64,000 nucleotides of DNA from Mycolicibacterium sp. lyk4-40-TYG-92 (GCF_030209435.1 NZ_JARVRX010000001.1:434001-498000), one strand, 5' to 3'; counted from the stretch's first letter, positions 1 to 9,629 are shown. Notes: a model not told the origin generated them from the sequence alone. Numbers and translations are program-made.

Positions 1-569
1 AGCACGTCGACGGGCACGTCCTGTCCGTGAATCTGCAGCCACCGGGCATCCGGGTGCGACGGCAGTGCCGCACCCGCGCCGCCCGGCAACTCGACAGTCA
101 GCACGCGGTTGGGCTCGATACCCTCGGAGCGAACCGGCAGCAGCCGCTCCGGCAGCGCCACCCACGGTTGCAGCCCGCGTGCGCCGTACCAGTCGTTGAT
201 TGCCGGCAGGGCCGTCAGGTCCGACGAAAAAAGCAGCGGCACAGCCGAATTGGTGTGCATGCCCGTGCCGCCGGCGCGCAGCAGCCAGCCGTCGACCCAG
301 TGCTGCTCGGTACCGGGCCAGGCCAGCGCGGCGGCGTGTTCGACCGCGCGGATCTCTGAATTGCGCACCGGGGCGTGCGACAGCTCGCGCACCGACATCA
401 CAGCGGCAGGGCTGATCTCGATGCGCTCACCCGATTTGGTGCGCACGACCACCAGCGGGGTGAGCGCCTCGAGGTGGCCGACGACGTCGGTGAAGGCCTC
501 GGATTCGGGGCCGACGTCCGGCGCGGGCAACCGGTAGCGCAGTGAGACGCGGCTACCGACCGAAGGCAT
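1..569 (-). CDS. GNAT-family acetyltransferase-like protein, Rv0428c type (partial, C-terminus outside window)
   Basis: The minus-strand frame opens with ATG at 569 and stays open to the window edge, giving the first 189 codons. The protein begins [15 protein letters not shown], and its middle carries the stretch RAVEHAAALAWPGTE and WLLRAGGTGMHTNSAVPL. I recognise this as the mycobacterial Rv0428c family, an N-terminal accessory domain followed by a GNAT acetyl-CoA-dependent transferase fold; most of the GNAT core lies off the window. Its start overlaps the def stop codon by one base (TGATG), so the two genes are translationally coupled. The substrate is unknown. Confidence 0.8.
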   Translation of the reverse strand, partial: MPSVGSRVSLRYRLPAPDVGPESEAFTDVVGHLEALTPLVVVRTKSGERIEISPAAVMSVRELSHAPVRNSEIRAVEHAAALAWPGTEQHWVDGWLLRAGGTGMHTNSAVPLLFSSDLTALPAINDWYGARGLQPWVALPERLLPVRSEGIEPNRVLTVELPGGAGAALPSHPDARWLQIHGQDVPVDV

Positions 570-1162
570 CAGTGCCCGAACGGGTCGTCGACCTCGCCCG
601 GCATCCAGCTCAGCCCCGGCACACCCCACTTGTTCGACTTGATCATCCGCTTGGCGGCTCGCGCGTTGCGGCCGATCAGGCAGTCGAGGTAGAGGAAGCC
701 GTCGAGGTGGCCGGTCTCGTGCTGCAGCATGCGGGCGAACAGGCCCGTGCCTTCCAGCTCGACAGGCTTGCCGTCGGCATCGAGGCCGGTGACCTTGGCC
801 CACGTGGCCCGGCCGGTCGGGAACGACTCGCCGGGAACCGACAGGCAGCCCTCGTCGTCGTAGTCCGGGTCGGGCATGGTCTCGGGGATCTCCGACGTCT
901 CCAGCACCGGGTTGATCACCACGCCACGACGCCGCGCGGTCTGGCCGCGGTCGTCGGCGCAGTCGTAGACGAACAGCCGCAGCCCGACGCCGATCTGATT
1001 GGCGGCCAGGCCCACGCCGTTGGCCTTGTCCATCGTTTCGTACATGTCGCCGATCAGCTCGGCGAGATCGGAAGGGAGGGAGCCGTCGGCGCCGACGGCC
1101 ACCGGAGTGGTCGCGGTGTGCAGTACAGGGTCACCGACGATGCAGATTGGACGGACAGCCAT
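569..1162 (-). CDS. def: Peptide deformylase
   Basis: Removes the N-formyl group from nascent proteins in the cytoplasm. The 197-residue product has all three deformylase motifs: GVGLAANQ near residue 49, EGCLS near 105 (the Cys is a metal ligand) and QHETGHLDG near 147 (two His ligands and the catalytic Glu). Its length equals that of the M. tuberculosis enzyme. I chose the ATG at 1162 ([12 protein letters not shown]) because family members begin this way; an in-frame start at 1210 would add 16 residues without homology. It is the first gene of a minus-strand pair with the GNAT gene and is divergent from the DUF3263 gene at 1324. Confidence 0.96.
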   Translation of the reverse strand: MAVRPICIVGDPVLHTATTPVAVGADGSLPSDLAELIGDMYETMDKANGVGLAANQIGVGLRLFVYDCADDRGQTARRRGVVINPVLETSEIPETMPDPDYDDEGCLSVPGESFPTGRATWAKVTGLDADGKPVELEGTGLFARMLQHETGHLDGFLYLDCLIGRNARAAKRMIKSNKWGVPGLSWMPGEVDDPFGH

Positions 1163-1323
1163 GACGAGCAATCTTAATGATCCGACTCGCGGGTAACGAT
1201 CACGGCTCAATACCGTCGGCCGTGGTTGAATGAGCGCCGAACCACTTCCTGCGTCCCAGATCCGCTGTGACGCACGAAACAGGCTGGCATATACCGAGAT
1301 CAGAGAAAGGGTCCAGGGGCGAA

Positions 1324-1632
1324 ATGGACGGCGCTATGGCGCGTACTGAGCGATCCGGGGACGACTCTGAACTCGCCGACGGGTTGACCCGCCGCGAACA
1401 TGACATTCTTGGTTTCGAACGTCAGTGGTGGAAATTCGCGGGTTCCAAAGAGGACGCGATCAAGGAGCTGTTCTCGATGTCGGCGACCCGGTACTACCAG
1501 GTGCTCAACGCACTGGTCGACCGGCCTGAGGCGCTGGCCGCGGACCCGATGCTGGTCAAGCGACTGCGCCGCCAGCGGGCCAGCCGGCAGAAGGCCAAGG
1601 CCGCGCGTCGTCTCGGTTTCGAAATCACCTAG
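1324..1632 (+). CDS. DUF3263 family protein (Rv0430-like)
   Basis: A 102-residue basic protein starting [12 protein letters not shown]. It contains [16 protein letters not shown], then [18 protein letters not shown], and ends with an Arg/Lys-rich tail ([17 protein letters not shown]). The central part looks like a small helix-turn-helix domain and the family is DUF3263, conserved across actinobacteria. Its role is not established, although DNA binding is a fair inference from charge and helical pattern. The start at 1324 was chosen over upstream in-frame codons because homologues begin MDGA. It leads the plus-strand series DUF3263, LytR_C, sodC, YbdK, Lon-N. Confidence 0.88.
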   Translation: MDGAMARTERSGDDSELADGLTRREHDILGFERQWWKFAGSKEDAIKELFSMSATRYYQVLNALVDRPEALAADPMLVKRLRRQRASRQKAKAARRLGFEIT

Positions 1633-1673
1633 CTTTTCTGCCCTGAGGGTCCGCCTCGATAAGGTGGGGAGCA

Positions 1674-2141
1674 ATGAATCAGCGAGAGTCCTCCGGACTA
1701 CCCCTGCGCGCCATGGTCATGGTGCTGTTGTTCCTTGGTGTCGTGTTCCTGCTGGTGGCGTTCCAATCGCTGAGTTCGGACAGCAGCTCCGACTCGAACT
1801 CGTCGAGCAGCTCGACCAGCGCGACGTCCGCCACGGCCACCACGACGTCGGCGACGCCCGCGCCCGCCAAGGCCGACGTCAAGGTGTTCAACATCTCTGA
1901 GGTTGCCGGCGCCGCGCAGACCGTCGCCAACAAGCTGCACGACGCGCAGTGGAACGTCACCGAGACCGACAACCTCAGCGTCGACGCCCCACCGCCGGCC
2001 ACGACCGTGTACTTCGGTGAGGCCGCGGGGGAGAAGGAAGCCGCCGAAGCGGTCGGCAAAATCCTCGACGCGCCGGTCGAACCGCGCATCCCGGCGCTCA
2101 ATGACAAGGGACCGGGCGTCATCGTTCTGGTGACCGGTTAG
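1674..2141 (+). CDS. Membrane-anchored LytR C-terminal domain protein (Rv0431-like)
   Basis: A 155-residue protein with a short basic N-terminus, one transmembrane segment (about residues 12-33, [17 protein letters not shown]), a Ser/Thr-rich linker (about 36-62), and a C-terminal domain of about 90 residues with [20 protein letters not shown] and a final GVIVLVTG. This is the LytR_C fold, found as a stand-alone envelope protein in mycobacteria, where it has been called a tuberculin-related peptide. The domain should face outward. It lies 41 bp after the DUF3263 gene and 10 bp before sodC, consistent with one transcript. Its function is unknown. Confidence 0.85.
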   Translation: MNQRESSGLPLRAMVMVLLFLGVVFLLVAFQSLSSDSSSDSNSSSSSTSATSATATTTSATPAPAKADVKVFNISEVAGAAQTVANKLHDAQWNVTETDNLSVDAPPPATTVYFGEAAGEKEAAEAVGKILDAPVEPRIPALNDKGPGVIVLVTG

Positions 2142-2151
2142 GCTCTCCGGC

Positions 2152-2871
2152 ATGCCGATCTCAGCTCCGATTCGCTTCCTCGCCGCCGCTGCGGTCATCG
2201 CCCCCGTCGTCGTTGCGTGTGCCCCTCCCGGACAGGTCCCCGCAACCACGCCCGGCACCACGCCCGCGGTGTGGACCGGCGTCGAGCACGCCCCGCAGGG
2301 CCACGGTGAAAAGGCCGGCGAAAAGGCAGCCCCGCAGGCCGCTCCGATCGGCGAGAAGCTGGTCACCGAGCTGAAGACCCCCGAGGGCACGACGGTCGCG
2401 ACCGCCGAGTTCCTGTTCAACGGTGGGTTTGCCACGCTGACGGTCAAGACCACCGGCAGCGGAGTGCTGACTCCCGGCTTCCACGGCCTGCACATCCACT
2501 CGGCCGGCAAGTGTGAGCCGAACTCGGTGGCACCGGCCGGCGGCGCCCCCGGCGACTTCCTGTCCGCCGGTGGACATTTCCAGGCTCCGGGCCACACCGG
2601 CTACCCGATGAGCGGCGACCTCGCCTCACTGCAGGTCAAGGCCGACGGCACCGGCTCGCTGGTGACCACCACCGACGCCTTCACTGCCGAGCAGCTGCTC
2701 GCCGGCAACAAGACGGCGCTGATCATCCACGAGAAGGCCGACAACTTCGGCAACATCCCGGCCGACCGGTACCAGCAGATCCAGGGCGCTGCCCCCGGCG
2801 CTGACGAGGCCTCGCTGAACACAGGTGACTCCGGTAAGCGCGTGGCGTGCGGTGTCATCGCTGCCGGGTAG
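2152..2871 (+). CDS. sodC: Cu,Zn-type superoxide dismutase lipoprotein SodC
   Basis: Dismutates superoxide outside the cytoplasmic membrane. The 239-residue precursor has a hydrophobic signal ending in a lipobox, VVAC with Cys23, so it is predicted to be lipid-anchored. Copper ligands are visible at HIH (H114, H116), GGHF (H142) and IIHEKADN (H193). The expected disulfide pair is Cys121 (AGKCEP) and Cys233 (RVACGVI). A roughly 45-residue Pro/Ala/Gly/Lys-rich linker separates the lipid anchor from the beta-barrel domain. The 3' end overlaps the likely GTG start of the next gene by 20 bp. Confidence 0.95.
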   Translation: MPISAPIRFLAAAAVIAPVVVACAPPGQVPATTPGTTPAVWTGVEHAPQGHGEKAGEKAAPQAAPIGEKLVTELKTPEGTTVATAEFLFNGGFATLTVKTTGSGVLTPGFHGLHIHSAGKCEPNSVAPAGGAPGDFLSAGGHFQAPGHTGYPMSGDLASLQVKADGTGSLVTTTDAFTAEQLLAGNKTALIIHEKADNFGNIPADRYQQIQGAAPGADEASLNTGDSGKRVACGVIAAG

Positions 2872-4000
2872 CGCGGACAGCCACACCCCACCGCGGATCG
2901 ATTTCGCCGGGTCGCCACGACCGACCCTCGGCGTCGAATGGGAGTTCGCCCTCGTCGATGCCCGCACGCGTGACCTGAGCAACGAGGCCGCCGCGGTCAT
3001 CGCCGAGATCGGCGAGACACCGCATGTGCACAAGGAATTGCTGCGCAACACCGTCGAGGTGGTCACCGGTGTGTGCGACACCGTCGGCGAGGCCATGGAT
3101 GATCTGCGGTCCACACTCGGCCCGGTACGCCGGATCGTGCGCGACCGCGGCATGGAGCTGTTCTGCGCCGGCACCCATCCGTTCGCGGAATGGGAGAGCC
3201 AGCAGCTCACCGAAGGACAGCGGTACGCCGAGCTGATCAAACGGACCCAGTGGTGGGGCCGGCAGATGCTGATCTGGGGCGTGCACGTGCACGTCGGGAT
3301 CTCGTCGGCGCACAAGGTGATGCCGATCATCACGTCGCTGCTCAATCAGTACCCGCATCTGCTGGCGCTGTCGGCGTCGTCGCCGTACTGGGACGGTGAG
3401 GACACCGGCTACGCCAGCAACCGGGCCATGATGTTCCAGCAGCTGCCGACCGCGGGTCTGCCGTTCCACTTCCAGAAGTGGTCGCACTTCGAGCGCTTCG
3501 TCTACGACCAGCGCAAGACCGGCATCATCGACCACATGAACGAAATCCGTTGGGACATCCGGCCGTCGCCGCATCTGGGCACGATCGAGGTCCGGATTTT
3601 CGACGGCGTGTCCAACATCGCCGAGCTCGGTGCGCTGGTCGCGCTGACGCACTGCCTGATCGTCGACCTGGACCGGCGGCTGGACGCCGGCGAGCAGCTG
3701 CCGACCATGCCGCCCTGGCATGTGCAGGAAAACAAGTGGCGCGCAGCGCGTTACGGGCTGGACGCCGAGATCATCCTGGACGCCGACAGCAATGAGCGGT
3801 TGGTCACCGAAGATCTGGACGACCTGCTGAACCGGCTGGAACCGGTTGCGGCGTCGCTGAATTGCGCCGACGAACTGGCTCGGGTCTCCGATATCTACAA
3901 CCTGGGCGGCTCCTATCAACGGCAGCGGCGGGTCGCCGAGGAAACGGACGGGGACCTGCTGGAAGTCGTCGACGCGTTGGTGTCGGAGCTGGAGTTGTAG
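2852..4000 (+). CDS. Glutamate-cysteine ligase family 2 (YbdK-type) carboxylate-amine ligase
   Basis: A protein of about 382 residues of the GCS2 family, which joins an amino acid carboxylate to an amine with ATP. Visible family motifs are [11 protein letters not shown] near the N-terminus, [31 protein letters not shown] and [15 protein letters not shown]. It corresponds to M. tuberculosis Rv0433. The true substrate of the mycobacterial enzyme is uncertain, since mycobacteria make mycothiol rather than glutathione. I favour GTG at 2852 (overlapping sodC) because homologues start shortly before [14 protein letters not shown] at 2825 is also in frame. The Lon-N gene begins 2 bp after its stop. 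Confidence 0.88.
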   Translation: MSSLPGSADSHTPPRIDFAGSPRPTLGVEWEFALVDARTRDLSNEAAAVIAEIGETPHVHKELLRNTVEVVTGVCDTVGEAMDDLRSTLGPVRRIVRDRGMELFCAGTHPFAEWESQQLTEGQRYAELIKRTQWWGRQMLIWGVHVHVGISSAHKVMPIITSLLNQYPHLLALSASSPYWDGEDTGYASNRAMMFQQLPTAGLPFHFQKWSHFERFVYDQRKTGIIDHMNEIRWDIRPSPHLGTIEVRIFDGVSNIAELGALVALTHCLIVDLDRRLDAGEQLPTMPPWHVQENKWRAARYGLDAEIILDADSNERLVTEDLDDLLNRLEPVAASLNCADELARVSDIYNLGGSYQRQRRVAEETDGDLLEVVDALVSELEL

Positions 4001-4002
4001 CC

Positions 4003-4638
4003 GTGCCGATCACGCCGATGTTCCCGCTCGAATCCGCGCTGCTGCCCGGCGACGAACTGCCGCTGCGTATCTTCGAGCCGCGGTACGGCGAACTGGTGCG
4101 GGACTGTATGGCCGCCACCGAGCAGGTGTTCGGTGTGGTGCTGATCTCGGCGGGCCGTGAGGTCGGCGGCGGCGACGTCCGGTGCTCTGTCGGCGCGCTC
4201 GCCCACATCGACCGGTGTCAGCCACAGGGCGTCGGCCAGTACATGTTGAGCTGCAGCGTGACCGACCGCATCCGAATCGTGCAGTGGCACAACGACGATC
4301 CGTACCCGCGCGCCGAGATCGAGAGGTGGCCCGACGAGCCGGGGCCGGTGGTCCCCGAGGCGTCCATCGTGGCGGTCGAGGACCGGATCATCGCGCTGTT
4401 CGAACGCATCGCCTCGGCGCAGGGTGCGCGTCTGCGGGGCCGGGACTCGATTCTGGCGAGGACCGTCAAACCCGATGTGGGACAACGCCTGTATGCTCTG
4501 GCGGCACTACTGCCGATCGGCCAGGCCGACAAGTATTCGGTGCTGGCCGCGCCGAACGCCGCGGCCCGGCTGGACGCGCTCGAAGAAGCGGTCGAAAGTC
4601 TTACCGCGATGGTGGAATTCCAGCTGACCGAGGAGTAG
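4003..4638 (+). CDS. Lon N-terminal (substrate-binding) domain protein
   Basis: A 211-residue stand-alone version of the Lon protease N-terminal domain, with no ATPase or protease part. The signature is at the very N-terminus: MFPLESALLPGDELPL followed by RIFEPRYGELV, typical of PF02190. A helical C-terminal half follows (IGQADKYSVLAAPNAAARL). Stand-alone Lon-N proteins (M. tuberculosis Rv0434) are presumed to bind unfolded or specific substrates, but no activity has been shown to my knowledge. Start: GTG at 4003, two bases after the preceding stop, giving VPITPMFPL; the reading frame upstream of it overlaps the ligase gene and has no homology. Confidence 0.87.
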   Translation: MPITPMFPLESALLPGDELPLRIFEPRYGELVRDCMAATEQVFGVVLISAGREVGGGDVRCSVGALAHIDRCQPQGVGQYMLSCSVTDRIRIVQWHNDDPYPRAEIERWPDEPGPVVPEASIVAVEDRIIALFERIASAQGARLRGRDSILARTVKPDVGQRLYALAALLPIGQADKYSVLAAPNAAARLDALEEAVESLTAMVEFQLTEE

Positions 4639-4719
4639 CGGCGGCCGATCCGTGCAGGCAGGGTGGTGCGGCACCGCTTATCCTGGACACAGCTTGTTGC
4701 GCCAGGGGGAGGGTTCACG

Positions 4720-6015
4720 ATGACGGGTTGGCAGGGGAGCGGTTACAACGGTCCCAACTACAACGGTCCCAACCCAGGTGGGGGCGCCGGTAGGTCGTCC
4801 GATGAAGAAGAGACGGCGATTCACCAGACCACGCCGCCGGCGGTGCCGGGATGGCCGCCGCAGGCGCCGCCGCCCAGCCAGCCTCCGGCAGGTCAGCCGC
4901 AGACGCCGGCATGGGGGCAGCCGGCCGCGCCGCAGACCGGTGGCTGGGGCCAGCCGCCGAGCGGTTGGGGTCAACCGCCGGCACCGCCCACCGCGCCCGG
5001 CGGCTACGGCGCGCAGCCGTTCGTCACCCCGCCGAAGAAGAACAAGGTGCCGCTGATCATCGCCGCCATCGTGGTGGTGCTCGTCGTGCTGGGTGGCGGC
5101 ATCTACTACGTCTACGACTCGTTCGGCTCAGGGGAGGGCAGCAGCTCGGGTTCGGCCAGCGAGGTCGTCAAGGGCTACCTGGAAGCGCTGTCGAACGGCA
5201 ATGCCGACACGGCCCTGTCCTTCAGCAACGACCAGCCGGCGTCCAAGGAGTTCCTCTCCAGCGACGTGCTGAAGAAGCAGATCGCCGAATGGCCCATCAG
5301 TGATATCCGCATCCTGAACGAAGACAAGACCATGGAGTCCATCGGTCGCGCCGACGTCCATGTCGCGGCCAAGTTCGGCGACAAGAACTCGGACGCGACG
5401 ATCCACGTCAAGAAGGACGGCGGCAAGTGGCAGCTGGCCCATGCCGCCGTCAAGCTCGATCTGTCGTCGTTGAGCAGCACCGACAACGCCGCACGCAAGA
5501 CGATGACGGTGTTCGGCAAGGAGATCAGCGAGGAATCGGCGATCTACGTGTTCCCGGGCTTCCTGGAGCTCGGCAGCACCAGCCCGTACGTGTCCGTCAC
5601 CACCACCAAGCCGCTGCTGCTCGACGCCGTCGAAGGCTACTCGTCGAGCGCCTACCTGCAGCCCAAATTCGCGCTCAACGATTCCGGCACCAAGACCATC
5701 ACCAAGCTGCTGGAGGCGGCCTACGGCAGCTGCTCGTCGTCGCGCTCACTGGTCCCGCCGGCACCCTGCCCGGTGAAGATCAGTGACCGCGATCTGGTCG
5801 ACGGCACCGTGACGTGGAGCCCGCCCGACATGAGCGCTGTCAAGGTCGGTGATCTGGACGAATACCGCATGGAGGTACGCATTTCCGGCGAGGTGCACTA
5901 CGACGTGAGCGGGCAGGGCCGCAACGGCGGAACCAAGCGCGGCACGTTGACCTCGTACGTCACCGGCACCACCGCCGACGTCAGCGGCGAGCAGGTGAAG
6001 ATCAAGTTCAACTGA
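4720..6015 (+). CDS. Proline/glycine-rich membrane protein with extracytoplasmic NTF2-like domain
   Basis: A 431-residue protein. Residues 1-105 are a disordered Pro/Gly/Gln/Trp-rich cytoplasmic tail; a transmembrane helix follows (PLIIAAIVVVLVVLGGGIYYV, about 110-132). The next ~100 residues (VVKGYLEALSNGNADTALSF onward) resemble the DUF4878/NTF2-like envelope domain. The C-terminal ~170 residues form a second beta-rich domain with PPAPCPVKISD. Start ATG 4720 has the Shine-Dalgarno AGGGGGAGGG just upstream. This tail-helix-NTF2 layout is common in mycobacterial and corynebacterial envelope proteins; the function is not known. It converges on the methyltransferase gene, overlapping it by 8 bp. 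Confidence 0.78.
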   Translation: MTGWQGSGYNGPNYNGPNPGGGAGRSSDEEETAIHQTTPPAVPGWPPQAPPPSQPPAGQPQTPAWGQPAAPQTGGWGQPPSGWGQPPAPPTAPGGYGAQPFVTPPKKNKVPLIIAAIVVVLVVLGGGIYYVYDSFGSGEGSSSGSASEVVKGYLEALSNGNADTALSFSNDQPASKEFLSSDVLKKQIAEWPISDIRILNEDKTMESIGRADVHVAAKFGDKNSDATIHVKKDGGKWQLAHAAVKLDLSSLSSTDNAARKTMTVFGKEISEESAIYVFPGFLELGSTSPYVSVTTTKPLLLDAVEGYSSSAYLQPKFALNDSGTKTITKLLEAAYGSCSSSRSLVPPAPCPVKISDRDLVDGTVTWSPPDMSAVKVGDLDEYRMEVRISGEVHYDVSGQGRNGGTKRGTLTSYVTGTTADVSGEQVKIKFN

Positions 6016-6919
6016 GCTTGGCGTCGACGAACTCGCTGCCGATGTCCGGCACCTCGCCGGCGATCTCGGGCTTGTAGCGGCCGGTGACCTCGGCGGAGGT
6101 CTTGACCCTGGCCTGCCAGCCGTGGCGGGTCAGCCACTCGGCGACGTCCTCGCGCGGTTCTGGGTAGAACAGCTCGGAGACATCGGCCACCTGCTGACCG
6201 GCCTTGGCGGCTTCCTCGCGGATCGCATCCATCCGGGCCTTGCGGATGCGCTGACTCTCCTCGCTGAAGTAGTCGGGGCCGAAGCCCTCGACAGCGATGC
6301 GGCTACCGGGCGCGCTGAGTTCGTGGATGCGCTCGAACAGCAGCTCCTGGGCCTCGGCGGGCAGGTAGGGCAGGAGCCCCTCGGCGAGCCAGGCCGTCGG
6401 CTGGGCGGGGTCGAAACCGCTCTGCCGCAACGCTTCCGGCCAATCCTGCCGGAGGTCGACGGGTACGCCGATGTGCCGGGCGGCCGGCTGTACGTCGTGG
6501 GCGTCCAGGGTTTTCTCCTTGAACGCCAACACCTTCGGCTGGTCGATCTCGAAAACCACGGTGCCATCCGGCCAGGGGAGTCGCCAGGCGCGGGCGTCCA
6601 GGCCTGCAGCCAGGATCACCACCTGCCGGATGCCGTCGGCGCTGGTCGTGGCGAAGAACTCGTCGAACCACCTGGTGCGCGCTGCGGCGTACGCCCACAC
6701 CATGCGACTGCGCTGGGCCTGCGCTGAACCGGCGGCACCGCCGGAAAACGGTGAGGACCAGCCCGATGCGGTTGCGGCATCGATGAACAGCTGTGCGTAG
6801 GGGTCATCGAATAGCGGGCTCTCCGAAGCGGATTCGGCGGCCCGGGCCATGGCCACGCCGAGCGCGGTGGCGCCCACGCTTTCGGTGATGTCCCAGGAGT
6901 CGTCGTCAGTGCGCGCCAT
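6008..6919 (-). CDS. Class I SAM-dependent methyltransferase, leucine carboxyl methyltransferase-like (TIGR00027 family)
   Basis: A 303-residue protein with the hallmark N-terminus of the large mycobacterial family of putative O-methyltransferases: TESVGATALGVAMARA followed by SPLFDDPYAQLFID. The SAM-binding region reads VVILAAGLDARAWRL, then FEIDQPKVLAFK and WLAEGLLPYL. Substrates of these enzymes are unknown. It is the last gene of the Mnh operon by position: its ATG lies 14 bp inside the end of mnhG, so it is probably co-transcribed. Whether it acts on the antiporter or simply rides on the transcript cannot be told from sequence. Confidence 0.9.
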   Translation of the reverse strand: MARTDDDSWDITESVGATALGVAMARAAESASESPLFDDPYAQLFIDAATASGWSSPFSGGAAGSAQAQRSRMVWAYAAARTRWFDEFFATTSADGIRQVVILAAGLDARAWRLPWPDGTVVFEIDQPKVLAFKEKTLDAHDVQPAARHIGVPVDLRQDWPEALRQSGFDPAQPTAWLAEGLLPYLPAEAQELLFERIHELSAPGSRIAVEGFGPDYFSEESQRIRKARMDAIREEAAKAGQQVADVSELFYPEPREDVAEWLTRHGWQARVKTSAEVTGRYKPEIAGEVPDIGSEFVDAKLS

Positions 6920-7241
6920 AGTCGTCCAATTCGTCGCGGATCAGCAGGTCGTCGCGGAAACTCTGCTCACGATAGGCCAGCTGGCCCACCCGGTTGGCCA
7001 CCACGGGTGCGGTGATCAGGGTGAACAAACCGGCCAGGATCAGCATGCCGACGTCGGCGTGCCCGCGCAGGCGCAGCGCGGCGCCCGTCAGCACCAGCAG
7101 CAGCCCCAGCGTCTGGGGTTTGGAGGCCGAATGCATCCGCGACAACGTGTCGGGGAAACGCACCACGCCGATGGCCGCGGTCAACGCCAGCACCGAACCG
7201 CAGAGCACCAAAGTGCCTGCGACCACATCCAATACGTTCAT
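6906..7241 (-). CDS. mnhG: Mrp-type Na+/H+ antiporter subunit G
   Basis: A 111-residue protein with three hydrophobic segments (LDVVAGTLVLCGSVLALTAAIGV, TLGLLLVLTGAALRL, MLILAGLFTLITAPVVAN) and the MnhG motif GVVRFPDTLSRMHSASK between the first two. It is one of the three small subunits of the Mrp/Mnh cation/proton antiporter. ATG at 7241 overlaps the stop of mnhF by 4 bp and gives the usual length; the longer in-frame opening upstream has no homology. A charged C-terminal tail (RDDLLIRDELDDYG) overlaps the start of the methyltransferase gene. Confidence 0.92.
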   Translation of the reverse strand: MNVLDVVAGTLVLCGSVLALTAAIGVVRFPDTLSRMHSASKPQTLGLLLVLTGAALRLRGHADVGMLILAGLFTLITAPVVANRVGQLAYREQSFRDDLLIRDELDDYGAH

Positions 7242-7513
7242 TGCGGCGGCTCCCGATCGGTGTCGCGGACGCGGAACCGGGCCACGCTGACCGAGCCGAC
7301 GAAGCTGATCAGGGCCAGCGCCGTCAAGCTGTAGGTCGCCGTGGTGTCGAGGCTGTACGCCGCCCACGTGCCGATACCGCACATGGTGACGGCGACGAAG
7401 GTGTCCAGCGCGACCAGCCGGTCCAGGGTCCCTGGACCGGCCAGCAGCCGGAACATCGTGATGGCGGCGGCCGCGACCAGCATCACGCCGGCGATGATCC
7501 ACACCGTGCTCAT
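7238..7513 (-). CDS. mnhF: Mrp-type Na+/H+ antiporter subunit F
   Basis: A 91-residue integral membrane protein with three helices and the MnhF signature RLLAGPGTLDRLVALDTF between helices 1 and 2. It ends in ISFVGSVSVARFR and a charged tail. ATG at 7513 overlaps the end of mnhE by 4 bp (ATGA coupling), as does its own end with mnhG. In the Mrp complex MnhF is a small essential subunit that packs against the antiporter-like subunits. The start was chosen by length and by the coupling; a much longer frame upstream of it is an artefact in the mnhE region. Confidence 0.92.
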   Translation of the reverse strand: MSTVWIIAGVMLVAAAAITMFRLLAGPGTLDRLVALDTFVAVTMCGIGTWAAYSLDTTATYSLTALALISFVGSVSVARFRVRDTDREPPQ

Positions 7514-8040
7514 GCCGTGTCCGCTTCCAAAGGCTGCCAATGGGATTCGCGCTCGAACGAGTCGATCATCAACCGCTCCACCTCCGCGATCTGGCGGTAG
7601 AACTGCTGCACCGCACGTTCGGACCCCACGTCGAGGACGTGGACGTAGATGATCCGGCGGGCCTGATCGATCTCCAGCACGATCGAACCGGGGATGAGGT
7701 TGATGACGTTGACCGCCACGGCCAGCACCAGATCGGACTTGAGGGCGAGCCGGGCCCGCAGCACCGCCGTCAGCGGCGGCGGCCCGGGTCTGATCGCCAG
7801 CCAGGCGACCTGTACCGAGGACAGCACCAGGTAGTAGGCGACCTTGATCACCAGCCACGCCAACGACAGCGGATGCAGCCGGCCCGCGACCGGCACCTGC
7901 GGCAGCGGCAGCAGCACCGTGATCAGTAAACCGACGGCGAGCCCGCCGAGGATGTTGGCGACGGAGATGTTGCCCCACAACAGAATCCACACGGCCGTCA
8001 GCCAGACCAGGATGCCCACCCGCGGTAACCACTGCCTCAT
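7510..8040 (-). CDS. mnhE: Mrp-type Na+/H+ antiporter subunit E
   Basis: A 176-residue protein with N-terminal transmembrane helices (VGILVWLTAVWILLWG, ILGGLAVGLLITVLLPL), a third hydrophobic stretch around AWLVIKVAYYLVLSSVQVAW, and a cytoplasmic C-terminal domain with NLIPGSIVLEID and a short conserved helix (FYRQIAEVERLMIDSFE). This is the MnhE/MrpE architecture. Its ATG overlaps the mnhD stop by 4 bp. MnhE is thought to be needed for assembly of the complex. Confidence 0.92.
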   Translation of the reverse strand: MRQWLPRVGILVWLTAVWILLWGNISVANILGGLAVGLLITVLLPLPQVPVAGRLHPLSLAWLVIKVAYYLVLSSVQVAWLAIRPGPPPLTAVLRARLALKSDLVLAVAVNVINLIPGSIVLEIDQARRIIYVHVLDVGSERAVQQFYRQIAEVERLMIDSFERESHWQPLEADTA

Positions 8041-9629
8041 GGCGTCAACACCGCCGAGATGTACTGGCCGCGGTCGGTGACCTGGTCGGCGGCCCGCTCC
8101 GCGAACCCGAAGATGGGCCCCGCGAACACCGTCAGGGCCAGCCCGACCGCGATGAGAACCGTGGTTGGTAGCAGCATGCTGACGGGCATCCGGCCGACGT
8201 CCGGCCGGTCATCGACGGCCACGTTCGCCACCGGCTCCAACAGGCCGGCCGGGGCTGCCGTGGACAGCGTGCCCTCCGGCGCGTCCGCGCGGGCGCGCCA
8301 GAACGCGAGCGTCCACACCCGCGCCATCACGTACAGCGTCAGCAGGCTGGTGATGACCGAGCCGGCGACCAGCGCCCACGCGAGGACCGACGCGCTCGTC
8401 GCTCCCGCCTGAAGCAACGCGACCTTGCCGATGAACCCCGAGAACGGCGGAATACCGCCGAGATTCAGTGCGGGGATGATGAACACGAACGCCAGCAGCG
8501 GGCTGGCCGCCGCGAGGCCGCCGAGGCGCTGCAGGGTCGAGGCCCCGGCCTGTCGTTCGATCAACCCCACCACGAGGAAAAGCGTGGTCTGCACGACGAT
8601 GTGGTGGGCCACGTAGTAGATGGCGCCGGCCATGCCGATCCGGTTGGACACCGCGATGCCGAACACCAGGTAACCGATGTGGCTGACCAGGGTGAAGGAC
8701 AGCAGCCGCTTGATGTCGCTCTGGGCCATGGCGCCGAAGATGCCGATCACCATGGTCAGCAGCGCCGCGACCATGAGCACGCCGTCCAGTGCGCCGCCGG
8801 GGAACAGCAGGGTGTGGGCCCGAATGATCGCGTACACACCGACTTTCGTGAGCAGGCCGGCGAACACCGCGGTGACGGGCGCCGGGGCGGTGGGGTACGA
8901 GTCCGGCAGCCACGCCGACAGCGGGAACACCGCAGCCTTGATGCCGAACGCCACCAGCAGCACCGCGAAAAGCGCAGCCCGGGTGCCCGGCGTGATGCCG
9001 TCGAGCCGGTTGGCCAGTTCGGCGAGGTTGAGGGTGCCGGTGGCCGCGTAGATCAGCGCGATGCCGATCAGGAAGATCACCGACGACACCATGGAGACCA
9101 TGACGTAGCCGATGCCGGCACGAACACGTTCCTCGCTGGCGCCGACGGTCAGCAGCACGAAGCTCGCGGCCAGCAGCACCTCGAAGCCGACGAACAGGTT
9201 GAACAGGTCACCGGCGAGGAACGCGATGCACACACCCGCCGACAGCACCAGATAGGTCGGCAGGAAGATCGACACCGGCTGCTCGTCACCGCCGTCGCGG
9301 ATACCCTGCCCGATGGCGTACCAGACCACCGCCAGCAGCACGATCGAGGACACCACCAGCATCAGGGCCGAAAGCCGGTCGACGACAAGGACAATCCCGA
9401 GCGGTCCCATCCCGGGTTCGGTCTGCCCCCAGCCGCCGACGTGGACGGCGACGGTGCCGCTGTGGTCGACGACGTAGACCAGCGCCGCGCAGACCGCCGT
9501 CACCGCGGCGAGCGCCACCAGCGCGACCAGTTGCTGCAGCCGGGGCCGGCGACCCGCGAACATGGTCGCGGCAGCGCCGAGGATCGGGATCAGAACGGGC
9601 AGCGGCGCCAGCACCGCACCCGCCGTCAC
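8037..9629 (-). CDS. mnhD: Mrp-type Na+/H+ antiporter subunit D
   Basis: A 530-residue protein of the NuoL/M/N-like antiporter family with about 14 hydrophobic segments. Typical sequences include FGIKAAVFPLSAWLPDSYP, APAPVTAVFAGLLTKVGVYA and ALNLGGIPPFSGFIGKVAL, with the conserved lysine and glutamate residues of proton-translocating subunits. Start: GTG at 9629 (VTAGAVLAPLPVL), overlapping the mnhC stop by 4 bp; an in-frame extension upstream of it lies inside mnhC and has no homology. With MnhA it forms the presumed ion-translocating core. Confidence 0.94.
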   Translation of the reverse strand: MTAGAVLAPLPVLIPILGAAATMFAGRRPRLQQLVALVALAAVTAVCAALVYVVDHSGTVAVHVGGWGQTEPGMGPLGIVLVVDRLSALMLVVSSIVLLAVVWYAIGQGIRDGGDEQPVSIFLPTYLVLSAGVCIAFLAGDLFNLFVGFEVLLAASFVLLTVGASEERVRAGIGYVMVSMVSSVIFLIGIALIYAATGTLNLAELANRLDGITPGTRAALFAVLLVAFGIKAAVFPLSAWLPDSYPTAPAPVTAVFAGLLTKVGVYAIIRAHTLLFPGGALDGVLMVAALLTMVIGIFGAMAQSDIKRLLSFTLVSHIGYLVFGIAVSNRIGMAGAIYYVAHHIVVQTTLFLVVGLIERQAGASTLQRLGGLAAASPLLAFVFIIPALNLGGIPPFSGFIGKVALLQAGATSASVLAWALVAGSVITSLLTLYVMARVWTLAFWRARADAPEGTLSTAAPAGLLEPVANVAVDDRPDVGRMPVSMLLPTTVLIAVGLALTVFAGPIFGFAERAADQVTDRGQYISAVLTP